Below, one piece after another: positions 11,886 through 24,164 of a stretch of DNA of 64,000 nt. Within the stretch, counting starts at the first letter, position 1, and every line of letters begins with the position of its first letter. Origin of the DNA: Rhineura floridana (Eukaryota; Chordata; Lepidosauria; Squamata; Rhineuridae); NCBI RefSeq assembly GCF_030035675.1, contig NC_084489.1, forward strand, positions 81,892,270 to 81,956,269. Reading direction: 5' to 3'. The notes beneath the pieces are model-generated. The model was not told the origin of the DNA and did not search any database. It was given only the letters and a program-made list of their open reading frames with translations. Position numbers and translations under genes: made by a program.

Positions 11886-12760
11886 TAAGGAAATAATCCC
11901 ATAGATGCTCACACATTCTCTGAACATCTGAAAAGGGCTCTGGGACAATATCATTTAGGACAGAATCCAATAGGCTTTGCCATTTTTACATGTCCTATTG
12001 ATTTCAATTTGCTATTAAAGATTCAAAAAGAAAAGAAAAGGCGTGATTTCTAGAAGTTGTGCTAGATCTTTTAAACTGTCATTTCTATTTCCATTTGCCT
12101 TCAACCATATACTTTCTCTGTTACCTGCCTGTATCAAAAGAGACTCGGAGAGAGAGAGAAAGAGGTCAGGAATGAGCTTGCTCCATCAGGAATGCAGACA
12201 GGATCAGGGGCTTCACAGTAAAACAATGGCCCACCAGCACGCAGAAGAGAAGGGGGCAGGGTGGGAAAAGGGTTGAGTGTACAGCCATGGACTGAGTGGG
12301 GTTGCACATAGCCAACCCCATCACCTTCAGTTAAAATGCCACATTGGCTTCTCCACCAGCTATTATTACTGCTTATCCATCTATGAGTGGCGCCAGTGCT
12401 TAGCAAGCCTTTTGTCAGGGCCCAAATTATCTTGCAGCAAAGCAAAGGGAGAGAGGATTAGGGGGGAGGCCACGCGAGTGAATTCCTTAACTTCCAGCAA
12501 GAGAGTCAGGAGCTGTTAAAAGGAGGGGCTGGAATGCTGGCGTCATTGACCAAGGCTGACATGCCTTTCGGTGAAGGCACGGGCAATGCTTGGAAAGGCA
12601 AAGGCAGATGTGGTAAAAGAGCAATTATGGCAAGGTCTTCCTCCATGAAGGGTGTACCTGGCCTCACCATTTGCATGGCGTGTTCCAGCACATCAAATGC
12701 TGGTTCAGTTGCCAGTCTTGCCTTGAATGTCAACCAGGCTGAGCCCACTTTTAGTTACTT
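11886..12760. other. Unassigned
   Basis: Unique sequence with overlapping 80-100-codon frames on both strands; none shows a motif or splice-site support. Confidence 0.35.
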
Positions 12761-12761
12761 A

Positions 12762-12890
12762 CATGTTTGTTGTTGTTATGTGCCTTCAAGTCGACTATGA
12801 CTTATGGCGACCCTATGAATCAGTGACCTCCAAGAGCATCTGTCATGAACTACCCTGTTCAGATCTTGTAAGTTCAGGTCTGTGGCTTAC
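12762..12890 (-). mobile_element. BovB 3' tail fragment or BovB-tailed SINE
   Basis: The + strand reads tgtttgttgttgttatgtgc then ttcaagtcgactatgactta, the reverse of the BovB 3' end; only about 130 bp remain. Squamate SINEs share this tail, so parent and partner cannot be separated here. Confidence 0.7.
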
Positions 12891-13574
12891 ATGTTTATAT
12901 ATTCAGAATTCATCTTATTTTTTTAAACCAGGAGTGCAGTAGTTAGGCTGCAATCCTAACCCCATTTACCTGGGAGTAATCTCCTTTGAATTCAGCAGGA
13001 CTTACTTCTGAGTAGGGGTGGTGGAAGAAATTTGATTCAGTTCACATTTAAAGACACACCCGCATAATTTGCACTTCTTGATACAATATGTGAATCAAAA
13101 GAGTGTCATCCACCCTCATCCCCCACATCAGGAATCCCCTTGGATACACCACAGTGTGATGGCATTCAATCTAAGGGCACCCTGGGGGGGAGAAAAAGTT
13201 GCTCAGAGGCTTCCTGCAGCCAAGAAAATCTCTGATACCATTTTTGTCTTTAAAAAAAACACTTAAAGGAACCACAACTGCTGCTTCAGTAAGAGAACAA
13301 AATTTTAGAGAATTTCATCCCCCCTTTTCCTTTTCTCAAGCCCCACTCCCCAACTTTCAAAGTTTAAATTTTTTTGTTTTAGTTTAGCACTAAAATCCCC
13401 TTGCTTGCCCTCTTGCCTCTTCCCCTGCAAGGAATAAAGTTTGGGATTCCAAAAATTTCATGATGTTCAATGCACACTATCCCACAAATCACATCAAAAA
13501 GGGTTTGGGTATATTCCAGGCAATCATGTCTACTAAGCCACAGCTGCATGGTAAGGATGGTAAGTTGTGTCAAT

Positions 13575-14190
13575 GTCAGTTCTCTCAGTTTCTCATCTTC
13601 CAATCTTAAATTCAGTTCTCCACATTTCTACGGCAATTTGTGATATTTTTTTTAAAAAATCTCATAAAAATTATCCTGCATTTTAGTGCAAATTTCTCCT
13701 GTTAAATACATCTTTGTAGGCAGTTCTAACGTACAATAATAATAAATAATAATAATTTTATTTATTGGTCGCCTATCTGTCCAGGTTAATGGACACTCTA
13801 GGCGACTTGCCATAAAAAACAATACATCATATACAATATACAAAATAAAACACAGTCAATTTAAAATCAGTTTCCAATTAAAACATCATAAAACTAACCC
13901 TCCCCAATCCCATAGGCCTGCCTGAATAGCATTTTTGAAAGTATTTTCTCGTCATATAATGCATTTTTGTATGTTATTTTCACTCATATATTCATTTTTA
14001 TGCACATTTTCCCCAACTTATGCATTTTTGTAAATAACATTTGCTTGGCAAACTACATTGCAAAATTAGAATAAATGCAAATTTCGAAGGATGGCTGTGT
14101 TTCAGTTCTCATAGCGTTTCAGAAAGGGCAAATTTGATAGATTTGGCTTGAAATGCAAACTGAACTGAATTTCTCCACCATCCCTACTGC
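13575..14190. repeat. AT-rich repeat split by a LINE tail
   Basis: A orientation from tcagttctctcagtttctca to ctgaatttctccaccatccc. 13735-13910 is an inserted L2-like 3' tail (ataataattttatttattgg). A B-orientation end piece is at 13015-13105. Confidence 0.6.
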
Positions 14191-14649
14191 ATGGTGGGTT
14201 TGAATGCAAGAGATACTCTTGCAATCGACTGTCATTGACTGTATGCATACTTCTCATTACCGATAGGACCAAGAAAGAAAGAAAAGTCTGCTTTTTCTAG
14301 TACCTGCTTCGCCCTATATATTTCCAGTACTATGCAAAAAGTATCTGAGACTGTTGGAAGTAGCTAGCAAATGTTATGACCTGATCCCCAACAGAATTTC
14401 AATTTGAGAGATTTATAGAGGTAAATAAGTCAATAGAAAGGAGACTCTGGGAGCTCCTCTTATAAAGAATATATTCATTAATTAGGATGGATAGCCCACT
14501 ATCTGTAATTCATTGTGACAAAACTGTCACATCAATTTTGTCGCATCATTATTAATTTTCATGTTACCAGCGTAGAACCAGGAGCGACAGAATATGACTT
14601 AGCTACAGCCATCAAGTCAGTCTGGGCTTCACAGTAGAGATAAAAAGAA

Positions 14650-15065
14650 CTGTCAGTTTCAGTTCTCTCAGTTTCTCATTCTTCGAATATTAAATTCAGT
14701 TCTCCACATTTCTGCTGCAATTTGCACTTTAAAAAAAAAAAACTCCAGCATTTTAGTGCAAACTTCTAATAAACACACTTTTGCAGACAGCTTTGATTTA
14801 ATGTACACATTTTTGCAAGCAATTTCCTGTCATATAATGCATTTTTGTGTGTTATTTTCACTCATATATTCATTTTAAGCACATTTCCCCCTAACGTATG
14901 AGTTTTTGTAAACATTGTTTGGTTGGCGAACTACATTGCAAAATTCAAATAAGTGCGAATTTTGAAGGATGGCTGCATGTTGATTCTCCTGTTGTTTCAG
15001 AACGTGCAGTTTTGATCGATTCAGTTTGAAATGAGAACAGAATTGAATTTCTGCCCCATCCCTTC
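14650..15065. repeat. AT-rich repeat, near full length
   Basis: A orientation from ctgtcagtttcagttctctc to gaatttctgccccatccctt, about 415 bp without insertion; a good reference copy. Confidence 0.65.
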
Positions 15066-15079
15066 TTCACAGCAACATA

Positions 15080-15085
<6 letters not shown>

Positions 15086-15114
<29 letters not shown>
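15086..15114. repeat. (CT)n microsatellite
   Basis: About 14 perfect CT units following an AT-rich repeat. Confidence 0.85.
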
Positions 15115-15117
<3 letters not shown>

Positions 15118-15406
15118 CCAAACCCAGCATTCAGTCACACGGGCTCAATTGCTGCATGGACCGAGCTCAGTCAAAAGTGGTATTCAAGCTGAACTGGTGT
15201 ATTCTTGCTCAGTGGAATTTCAAGCGCATTTCTATAAGTCATGGGGTGTTTTTTTCAGGGGTGGTCTTTATACATTTTATTTATTTATTATTTATTTATT
15301 AGATGTATATCCCGCCCTTCCTCCCACTAGGAGCCAAGGGGGGCAATACATCCCTAGAGCATTGCCTAACTTTGCCTACAGTTTAATTTAAAGCTAGGTT
15401 GCAGGT

Positions 15407-15655
15407 TTCATAGAATCATAGAATAGCAGAGTTGGGCCTATAAGGCCATCCAGTCCAACCCCCTGCTCAAGGCAGGAATCCAAATCAAAGCATTCCCGAC
15501 AGATGGCTGTCCAGCTGCCTCTTGAATGCCTCCAGTGTCAGAGAGCCCACCACCTCTCTAGGTAATTGATTCCATTGTCGTATGGCTCTAACAGTTAGGA
15601 AGTTTTTCCTGATGTCCAGTCGAAATCTGGCTTCCTGTTTCTCCTTAGGTGAACC
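15407..15655 (-). mobile_element. CR1 LINE, 3' fragment
   Basis: The + strand begins catagaatcatagaatagca and gttgggcctataaggccatc, the reverse of a CR1 3' end. Its - strand reads through residues like RFRLDIRKNFLTVRAI, the C-terminal part of CR1 RT. 5'-truncated. Confidence 0.75.
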
Positions 15656-15972
15656 AATTGGGTAATATCAAGAGAAGCCAAAAGAGTTTTGATGAGGGTA
15701 AAGAAATTCCTCGGGGGGAGGGGGTGATACATAAATGGCAGTGTGTGAAGGCAGCAGTGCTGATGGAATTAAGCAGGGCTAGGTGTGGTCAGTAGGTACG
15801 ATTGCTACCTTGAGCTCTGAGGGAGAAAGGCAGACTTTGAAACACTTACAGAGCTCGTATCGTGCCAGGCTGGGTTCTGTGCATCTCCACCGCTGCGGAG
15901 AGACAAATCCTGTTGGCATTTCGGTCAACCAAAGCAGGTCTTGCGCAGTGACACAATAGGGATTTTGCTTAC

Positions 15973-16209
15973 CAGGTCTATTTGTTCAGGGCAGATGGTT
16001 TCAGCAGTGAAGCTGACGACATGCTCTTGGCCACCTCCAGCAGAGAGGCTGGGTGCTGAGCTTGCAGCTTCAGCTTTTTTTAGTAGGGGATTCTGTATGT
16101 CGGCAGCCCGGGGTGAATGGTGGCCCTCAGCCAGCCCAGAGAAGGAGGCGATTGATGCTAACAGGTGGGTGGCATTGTTGGACGACAGGCTCAGTGTGGT
16201 TTTATATAG
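15973..16209 (-). promoter_or_regulatory. TATA box and possible first exon on - strand
   Basis: Read on the - strand, a canonical CTATATAAAA (16200-16209) is followed about 230 bases later by a consensus donor (CTG/gtaagc, exon edge at 15973). The stretch is unique, CpG-bearing and open in one frame, but no ATG after the TATA starts a frame longer than about 15 codons, so any exon would be non-coding. The distance and arrangement suit a first exon; no partner exon is identified. Confidence 0.2.
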
Positions 16210-16985
16210 AGGCAAGACAGGGCAGGGAGGGAAGAGGGAGATGGAAAGTGGTGTCTTAAGGGGTGCTCTGAGCAGCAAAAAATTAATAATAGTAATAACA
16301 GAGTTATGATTTATATATTTTCCTCCCCCTTGGTGGGATTCCAGCCATTGGCCCTAATGCCGACATTGCAGCAGCATTTGTAGTAATGACAGCTATTGTG
16401 GAGAGATAAAATGCTCATGGTGTAAAGCATATGCTGGCTAGAGCTGATGGGAGCTGCAGTCCAAAACATCTGGAGGGCACCAGGTTGGCAAAGACTGGTT
16501 TAAAGGGCATCACAGAATGAGTCTTGTTTACTGCTCAAGATTCTGGGCAATTTCTAGCAAGGAAGAAAAATTCACTCAGGACAAACTAGCCGATCCGGCT
16601 CACAGGGAGGTTGTCCGCTTTCGCTGTTGGGTCATGTGATGCTGCGCTCATGCTGCTGTGTCTTAACATCTATCTGTTAAATTATGCCTTTGTTGGTGCC
16701 AGTGAGAGGCTTTCCTCCAGATGCAATAGTGGTTATGTGGGAGGTGTTTGAATCCAGATTGGAACAGTGTGGGAGGCAAAGGCTTAAATCCCCTCCCTCC
16801 TCTGTGGTCCCAATCTGGATCAGTGGGCCCCTACAGCTACTGTTTACAAAATATCTTGCAGCCAGTTGCATGATTATTACCATGTCTCGTATGCAAAACC
16901 ATATCTGGGTTTGCTTTACACAGTGTCACACACGCCTCCAACAGAATGCAGCTTAGGGTCTTTAGTTCCCCACTCTTGGCCCAGC

Positions 16986-17322
16986 TAGGGTTGCCAGGTT
17001 CTTGGCCTGATCCTGATCTTGTATCTTTAGGAGAAGAGAAAGTCAGCCAAGTGCAGGTGTTCTTGCAACTCTGTAATGGGAAAAACCACAAGGTGGAATT
17101 CTCCCTTCCCCCTGCACAACTTTGAAAGATACAGAAGACCTCTCAGTTACCAGGCCCAGCCTCCACGAGGTCTTTTGTATCTTTAAAAGTTGTGCAGGGG
17201 GAAGGGAGAATTCCACCTTGTGGTTTTTCTCATTACAGTGTTGCAAGAACACCTGCACTTGCTGACTTTCTCTTCTCCTAAAGATGTAGGATCAGTCTCA
17301 GGCCATGAACCTGGCAACCCTA
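16986..17322. mobile_element. Palindromic hAT MITE with perfect 8-bp target duplication
   Basis: The termini are tagggttgccaggttc and gaacctggcaaccctaggc with identical flanks ggcccagc at 16978-16985 and 17323-17330. The two arms (about 165 bp each) are near-perfect inverted copies over the whole length. No coding sequence is present. Confidence 0.85.
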
Positions 17323-17419
17323 GGCCCAGCTGTAGTCTGGACAACACGAGTGGAACCTTCTTAATTTGGCACCATGACTGAGGAACACCCTCCCTCGAGA
17401 GAGGTGTAGGGTGGCCTAG

Positions 17420-17790
17420 GGTTCGGGGAGAAATTTGATTCAGTTCACATTTAAAGGTGAACTGACCTGTTCTGAAACAAAACATGAATCAAAACACAGA
17501 AATTCACGCTGATACGGTTTTTCTAAAGCAATTCTCCAGCCAGGTAATATGTAAAAAAAATGCATATATTGGAGTAAAGTGTATATATTCGTAAAAATAT
17601 AGAAGTGCATATATTAGTAAAAATATTGTACCAAAAATGCTCTGTATTAGGGGAAATTGCTTTGCAAGAATGTGTATATTAGGAGTAATTCACACTTAAA
17701 TGCTGAAGAATATTCATGAGGGCTATTTAAAAAAAATCACAAAGTGATGTGGAAATGTGTAGAGCTGAACTTAAGATTGGAAAAATGAAA
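17420..17790. repeat. AT-rich repeat (B orientation)
   Basis: gggagaaatttgattcagtt to ttaagattggaaaaatgaaa, opposite orientation to the 14650 copy. Confidence 0.6.
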
Positions 17791-17799
17791 AAGCAAGAG

Positions 17800-18880
17800 A
17801 AACCAAAGCTGACATTTTCGCCCGCCCTTTCCAATATAGTGCTCCTCCACCTTTAGCAGTTGCGTAAAAGAGGCATTTCAGCAAGGGTGAAACTCCCTCT
17901 TCTGCCCAACTGTTAAAGGAGCAGGAACGCTGTCTGCTTTTACGTCTGCCCACCCTAGCAGAGGTACCCTTATGTCAGGTTTTCAAGCACTTTGAACCTG
18001 AAAACATTCCTCTTCCAAAAGCCTTGGAGTCGGAGTGCTATTGCCTCATGATGTTCTATTTCAGTGTTTATTCCTCTGATTTGATTTTAAAATGTTGTAC
18101 GTTTTGCATTATTAGACACCTTTGGTACTTATTAGAAAAAGACAGTCCCCAAAGAGAATAAATAAATTCTAGAAACCCCAGTCTCAGACAAAGGGTTGGG
18201 ATTTCATGGAAAGGTTGGCTCTCAGACAGCCTTCCAGCCATTTGCAATGTTGTGATTCATGACTGTGTGGCTGGGTTTTTGCAGTTCAGCAGCATCTGTC
18301 CTTTGCAGCGTGATTAGCAGCAGCATCCAGCCCTTCTTGGATAGGCTATACTCCAGAGCTCCTGATGCCCTGGAGAGTAGCTGATCCAAATGGGACTTTG
18401 AAGTCACTCCCAAGCAGCTGCCTAGGGACAATTGAGCATGCATTGTTCCTTTGCAGCTGAGTCTTTACTTGCCCATCCCTGACAGCACGTGTTATGTCAT
18501 GAGAGGGGAGAGTGAGTGTGGCTTAAGGAAGATGACCACATGAAAAATAAACTTGGTTTTTAATCCATCTAGATCACTGTGATTGGAGTGCTCTGGGAAA
18601 ATAATTCATTGTGATTAAAAGCTAGAGTTGTCCATCAAAAAGGAAAGATCTGCCCACCTCTCTACCACCTCCCTTCTCAAGTTCTGGGCGTTTCCCCAGG
18701 CAGCAGGCTTCTTGGAGGCAGGATAGTTACGTAGTTTTTGGACAGCCAAGGCCACAGAGCAACTTGGAAACTTAGGGAGTCTCTGATCCGACTCAAAACA
18801 CAGTGCGTTGAGATATGAGAACCTTCCCCGAATCAGCCCGATTCACCTCGTAATTCAAGGCACACACAGAGCGAAGGCAC
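17800..18880. other. Unassigned
   Basis: No recognised repeat or coding block. Confidence 0.35.
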
Positions 18881-18884
18881 ACCC

Positions 18885-18960
18885 CTAGCCTTATGCTAGG
18901 TCAGACTGCCCATCCACCCCAGTAATGTCTACTCTGACCGGCAGCGGCTGTCTAGGATGA
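18885..18960 (-). mobile_element. tRNA-headed SINE fragment
   Basis: Short inverted piece with cccagtaatgtctactctga and ccggcagcggctgtctagga. It lies just left of a CR1 fragment. Confidence 0.5.
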
Positions 18961-19215
18961 CAACCCAAGGCTAATGCAATTAGAGGCTGCCTCGACAGAA
19001 GTAATGTGCCCAATGGTACAGCTGTATTCTTCTCTGGCTGGACCTCACCTGGAGTACTGTGTACACTTCTGGGCACTGCCATTTGGGAAGGGTATCAACA
19101 AACTGGAAAAAGTCCAGAAGAGGGTGAGAAAGATGGAGAGGAGCCTGGAGACCAATTCGAATGAATTGAAGGAGTTGGGTATATTTAGCCTGGAAACAAG
19201 ATTATTTAGAGAGAA
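18960..19215 (+). mobile_element. CR1 LINE, reverse-transcriptase fragment
   Basis: The + strand encodes YSSLAGPHLEYCVHFWALPF and INKLEKVQKRVRKMERSLET, the CR1 RT stretch after the YCVQFW block. Truncated at both ends. Confidence 0.75.
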
Positions 19216-19299
19216 CAATGCAGGGGAGAAAAATATATTCAACACTAACATTTTAAAGATTGATGCTGAAATGGAACAGAATAAATTTATGAATGAACA

Positions 19300-20090
19300 G
19301 ATGTAAAACGGACATGGGGTGGAAATAGACTGATCCTCCCAGCCCTTGTCAACTGTAGCATGACCTTGGGATGTAGAGCGGGGATTATAGAAACAGACAC
19401 CCAAAGAAGCATGTTTCTCAGCAAAAGATGAAGGCTCAGTATTGTGGGTATCAGTACAGTGAGTGAAATACCTAGACTCACTGGGGCCACCACGGATAGC
19501 TGGATTGTTGCATCAGTTGTGTGCATGATAGATGCGCCACGCATTGGAATAATAAATATGAGGCATTCCCACAGTTCAGCTTGGCATTTTCAGCTGTCTG
19601 GAATGTTTCAGTGTTAAGGCCCATCATAAACCGGTCTCTAGTGCTGCCTCTCATCCCATGCTGAACTCTGGTGCAAGAGTGCAAAATAAATGTAAACTAC
19701 GTCAGTAGTGAAATCATACACATATGTATTCTTCACAAGTTCTCTTCAAAATACACAGAAATGGTGGCAAGGAAAGCGCTGGCCTCCATTTCCATGTATT
19801 TTAAGTGGCGAAGAATACACAAAGGGGCCTTTCCTGATCAATGCTGCATGTGCATATCTTATACTCTGCAACGTTCAAAACTTTGCATGAAAAACCACCC
19901 TCAGATGTGATCCCTCAAATCCCAAAAACCATGAGATCTCAACGTATTTAAGGTTTGTTGTTGCCATGGATTAAATTAGCACTCCCAGATATGTGTACAC
20001 GGCTGTTTAAAGGTATGGACATGCCATCCACTTGACAGTTTAAGAATTTGGTGCCCAAGATTGTGTGTGTTCCTCATCCCTCCCCCTTCC
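19300..20090. other. Unassigned
   Basis: Nothing recognised. Confidence 0.35.
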
Positions 20091-20094
20091 CTTT

Positions 20095-20225
20095 TTCCTT
20101 TTGTGTTGTGTACTTTTAGATTGTAAGCCTGAGGGTAGGGGCTGTGATATTTATATTGATATATAAGCTGCTCTGGGAGACTTTTTGGGCAAAAAGTGGG
20201 ATGTAAATACTTTGAATCAATAAGT
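20095..20225 (+). mobile_element. LINE 3' end fragment
   Basis: cttttagattgtaagcctga, gtaggggctgtgatattta and gggatgtaaatactttgaa. Confidence 0.5.
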
Positions 20226-20464
20226 GCTTGCTTTGTGGGACATACATGGTGATTGTGCTTGCCACATCATGGTTGGAACCCTCCTAATTCTTTCTTACTA
20301 CAGGAAACTGTTCATTATATTTTATACCACATCTTTTAGCAAATTTGGTCCCCCAGAAGGGAGCTTTCTTCTCTGGAATCAGGGAGGTCCAAGTAAGCAT
20401 TGTACAATCGGTCACATCCATCCACACCATACATTTAAGCACACAGCTTCCCCCAAATAATCCC

Positions 20465-20555
20465 TTACAGAGCTACAGTTCCCAGCATGCTTCACCAACT
20501 ATAGTTCCCAGGATTCTTTTGGGGAAACCATGTGCTTTAAATGTGTGGTGCAGAG
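20465..20555. mobile_element. acaattcccag-type MITE fragment
   Basis: agagctacagttcccagcat followed by ccaactatagttcccaggat, then tgtgctttaaatgtgtggtg. Confidence 0.5.
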
Positions 20556-20579
20556 ATGCAGCCTTCGAAGTGTAATTGC

Positions 20580-21235
20580 ATCTTCCTAAGCTCTTAAGGC
20601 ACATGGGCTCAGGCTGCTGTTTGTGACTCCTTTTCTCAGAAATACTGCTTTAGAAAAGCTGACAAGCCAGCAGCAAGCTGAGAAGTATTAAACTCTATAA
20701 AAGTGGGAAAAGGTGAGCATTGCAGTCGATTAACCTACACAGAGAACCTTTCAATTGCATCTCAACTGGGCAACCACACAGGACAGGGAGCAAGAGGCAT
20801 CAACAGAGCAATGAAAACCACATTGATATTTTTAAGTGTGCACATTGTTACACTCTTAAAAGTGGACCTTGTGACTTGATTTAATGAGGATGTTATGAAG
20901 CCTTTTTTAAAAGGTAATGAAGATAATCTCAGGCTAAGAGATTTGATAAGTACCAAAGTTCACTTTTGAAAGTGTCAGTTGGGAACACCTCTGTCCGCTA
21001 CAGATCTCCAACAAATCGTATCATGAGTTATTTTGATTATTGTAAATGATATCACAGGGCATGTTTGTTTGTTTGTCATAACTAGGGACCTAATAAAAAG
21101 AGCTTAATGATCCTTAATTGCTGGAAGTCTCTCTCCCGTCTTTGGGATGCCATACCCTTCAGAGTTTGCAAGAAGGACAGGGAGATAGCTTGAAGCAGGT
21201 TTGAATTTAGGCAGACACACAGGGTAGAGATTCAC
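20580..21235 (+). promoter_or_regulatory. TATAAAAG motif in otherwise unassigned DNA
   Basis: A canonical TATAAAAG at 20696-20703 on + is 2.5 kb upstream of the SVKER exon. The first ATG downstream opens only about 22 codons. No other promoter element was seen, so this is weak. Confidence 0.15.
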
Positions 21236-21239
21236 TGAA

Positions 21240-21590
21240 AATGGAAATGAACTGCTGTCAAGTCAATTCCAACTTATGGAATAGGGTTTTCATGGTAAGC
21301 AGTATTCAGAGGTGGTTTTACCATTGCTTTCCTCTGAGGCTGAGAGGCAGTGACTGGCACAAGGTCACCCAGTGAGCTTCAAGGCTGTGTGGGGATTCAA
21401 TGCTGGGAAAAACAGAGGGGAGTAGAAAAAGAGGAACACCAAACAAGACATGGGTCGATTCCATAAAGTGAGCCACAGACCTCACTACAAGAACTGAACA
21501 GGGTGATTCATGACAGATGCTATTGGAGGTCGCTGATTCATAGGGTTCCCACAAGTCACAATCGACTTGAAGGCATATAACAACAACAGG
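21240..21590 (+). mobile_element. BovB 3' end joined to a SINE-like segment
   Basis: 21410-21590 carries the BovB 3' region ending cgacttgaaggcatataaca. 21240-21400 carries another SINE-type segment (tggttttaccattgctttcc, then a caaggtcacccagtgagctt box). Confidence 0.65.
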
Positions 21591-22689
21591 GTAGAGACAC
21601 ATTCACTGTTCTGCTGGTTCCAGTGGATCGCAACCTCTTTTCTGAAAAAAAGGGCACGTGACGATAGTCAAAGCCTGCCCCTTTTTACTGTAAAACCTGG
21701 TGGAATCAGCTTGGGTGTATTTTTTTTTATTTGCTTCAAACAGATTTCACAATTGATCAGCGGATCAACCCGTTCCCCCTCCATGTGTGGCCAATGGAAA
21801 CACTTTGCAGTAGGCGACTAGTGTGTTCACAGACACAGAGAGAGATGGCAAGCTGGGAGTTTAGCTAAACAAGAGGCAGTGGGGCTGTGAGGGGTCCAGT
21901 CAGTAACTCTTCAGGGATCTGAAATAGGAATAGCAATTGTGCTGCCTGCTTCCTTACCATTTCCTCTGCTACACTATTTGCAAATAAACAACTATGATAA
22001 AGACACCATAAGGCTCCATTATTTTATACATCACAAGGAAATGAACCCTGTAAAGATGTCAGCACTGGAGCTTTCTACCACACAGGGAAATGGGTTCAGT
22101 CCTTTTGTTCCAATATGAAAATGCATCTATATGCTTTTCATGGATCAGTTGATGCCTCATCCTCTCTCTCTTCTAGAGTTGCCTACCATTTCACCCACTG
22201 CAAAATCGGCTGCTTTGTTTTGCCTATATTTCAGGGGTGAAGTGAATGTCTTTTGAGGGGAAGAGGAGAAGCTGCCATTTTGTTTTCCCCAGAAAGTCCT
22301 GTTCTGAGGTGCTTTGTGAATTTTGAGAAATTCAAAATGGCTGCCACCATATAAAAAATGGTTGCCTCCATTGCCACTCACTGGGAGCAAGCATTATAGT
22401 GGACAGAAGTTGAATATATACCAAAAGGCACACTTTTGCCAAGCGGGAGGGATTATTCCTCCATATTATTTTATTCAAGGTGCCGTTTCAAATGCCCCCT
22501 CAAAAGAAAGTACAGTGATAGAAGCAGGCTTGTTCAACATATAAAGTCATGAGGTACTTTTCCATTCAAACCTATATTTAAACCTGAAATACTAGGGAAA
22601 GTCTCTTTAAACATTTGGCTTTCTTTCTAAATAACCTTCCTCTTTCAGTCTTTAAGTAGAGACCTTATCCCAGTCTGCGTCTGTGTTGG

Positions 22690-23010
<321 letters not shown>

Positions 23011-23249
23011 AGAAGGAGGAGGAGGAGGTCTCCCAAGACCTAACCACACTGCTCTTTTGCTTCTAGGGTTTGGCAATTGGAGGCCAGATTTGGCTACATG
23101 ACCACCAGTTGCTGACCCCTCCCACCAGGATCATGCATCATTTGAGTCCTGAAATAGCAAGCTTTTCAGCAGGAGGGTAACAAGTAGTATCTAAACTGAT
23201 GCTGGTGCACTGGCACATACTTCAGCATATATCTCTGTCTCTGTTCCAG

Positions 23250-23410
23250 ATGAGAGGACCCTGGGAGTTTTAAACAGCTCAGACCACAAAAGCCACATAC
23301 CTCGTCAAGGACACAGGGCGGCCTCTTTCCCCTCTGTGAAGGAGAGGTCTGCTCTCTATCTGTCTCGGGCAGCTGCTGCCGCTGATCACGCCGGTGGTCT
23401 GACAGAACCA
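23250..23410 (+). CDS. Candidate upstream coding exon with SVKER motif (XIRP2/EPLIN-like)
   Basis: A 161-nt block between a good acceptor (pyrimidine tract ending ctgttccag) and a strong donor (gtaagt). Read with two leading bases it gives 53 codons without a stop and ends in phase 0; the other two frames have stops. The peptide contains SFPSVKERSALYLSRAAA. Known relatives: XIRP2 has SLKERMARYQAAVSR and LIMA1/EPLIN has SIKDRMAKYQAAVSK, each placed N-terminal to a LIM domain. So this probably encodes the same N-terminal block for the XIRP1 locus. It would join in frame either to the giant exon, whose ATG follows an acceptor, or directly to the LIM exon at 45142. There is no ATG in this frame, so the start codon must lie in an earlier exon (needed phase: one base) that I did not find. 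Motif and phases are seen; gene membership is inferred. Confidence 0.6.
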
Positions 23411-23739
23411 GTAAGTTTCTCATCCTTGACATTCCTCCCATTTTTCTGAGTCAACAGAAGTATTTAAGCAATGTATTTCTCCAGCAAATGGTCATCATGG
23501 AGCAAAAGAGAACTGGGGAGGGAGATTGATGCCATTTTGGGAACATGTGTTTGTGGTAATCTCCTTCTGAACAAGCAGCTATTGCATATATCTGAAATAG
23601 CTGTGGAGCCATTCAAAAAGTTCAGATAATCGCAAACACAGATAAACAGAAGTGCTCTTGCGTTCACGCTGATATCACAGTGTTTTGGGGCACACTTTAA
23701 CTTATAGTAGTTTTAAAGCAATTTAACTGTCATGAATTA

Positions 23740-24160
23740 AGGATAGGGGAGAAATTTTGGTTCAGTTCACATCTTAATGCATTTACACCTAATGCACACT
23801 TCCTGGCACATTAAGCAAATTGAAACACAGCTACTCTTTGAAATTGACACTTCTACAAATTTTGCAGTGCAGTTTTCCTACCAAATAACGTATACAAAAA
23901 TGCATATATTAGGGGAAAGGGTCCACAGAAGTGAATATATGAGTGGGGGAAAAACAAGAATGCATAATATTCAGGAAAATTGATTGCAAAACTTGCAATA
24001 CAAAAATGTGTATATGCTAAAAATTGCATGTCGAAATGTTTAGAATCAGGAAAAATTTGCACTAAAATTCTGATGAATTTTCATGAGGACGCTTACAAAC
24101 TAATGTGAAAATGTTGAGAACTGAACTTAAGACTAGAAAAATGAGAAAGTGATAGATTCA
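23740..24160. repeat. AT-rich repeat (B orientation)
   Basis: aggggagaaattttggttca to ttaagactagaaaaatgaga; lies between the two candidate upstream XIRP1 exons. Confidence 0.6.
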
Positions 24161-24164
24161 GCCA

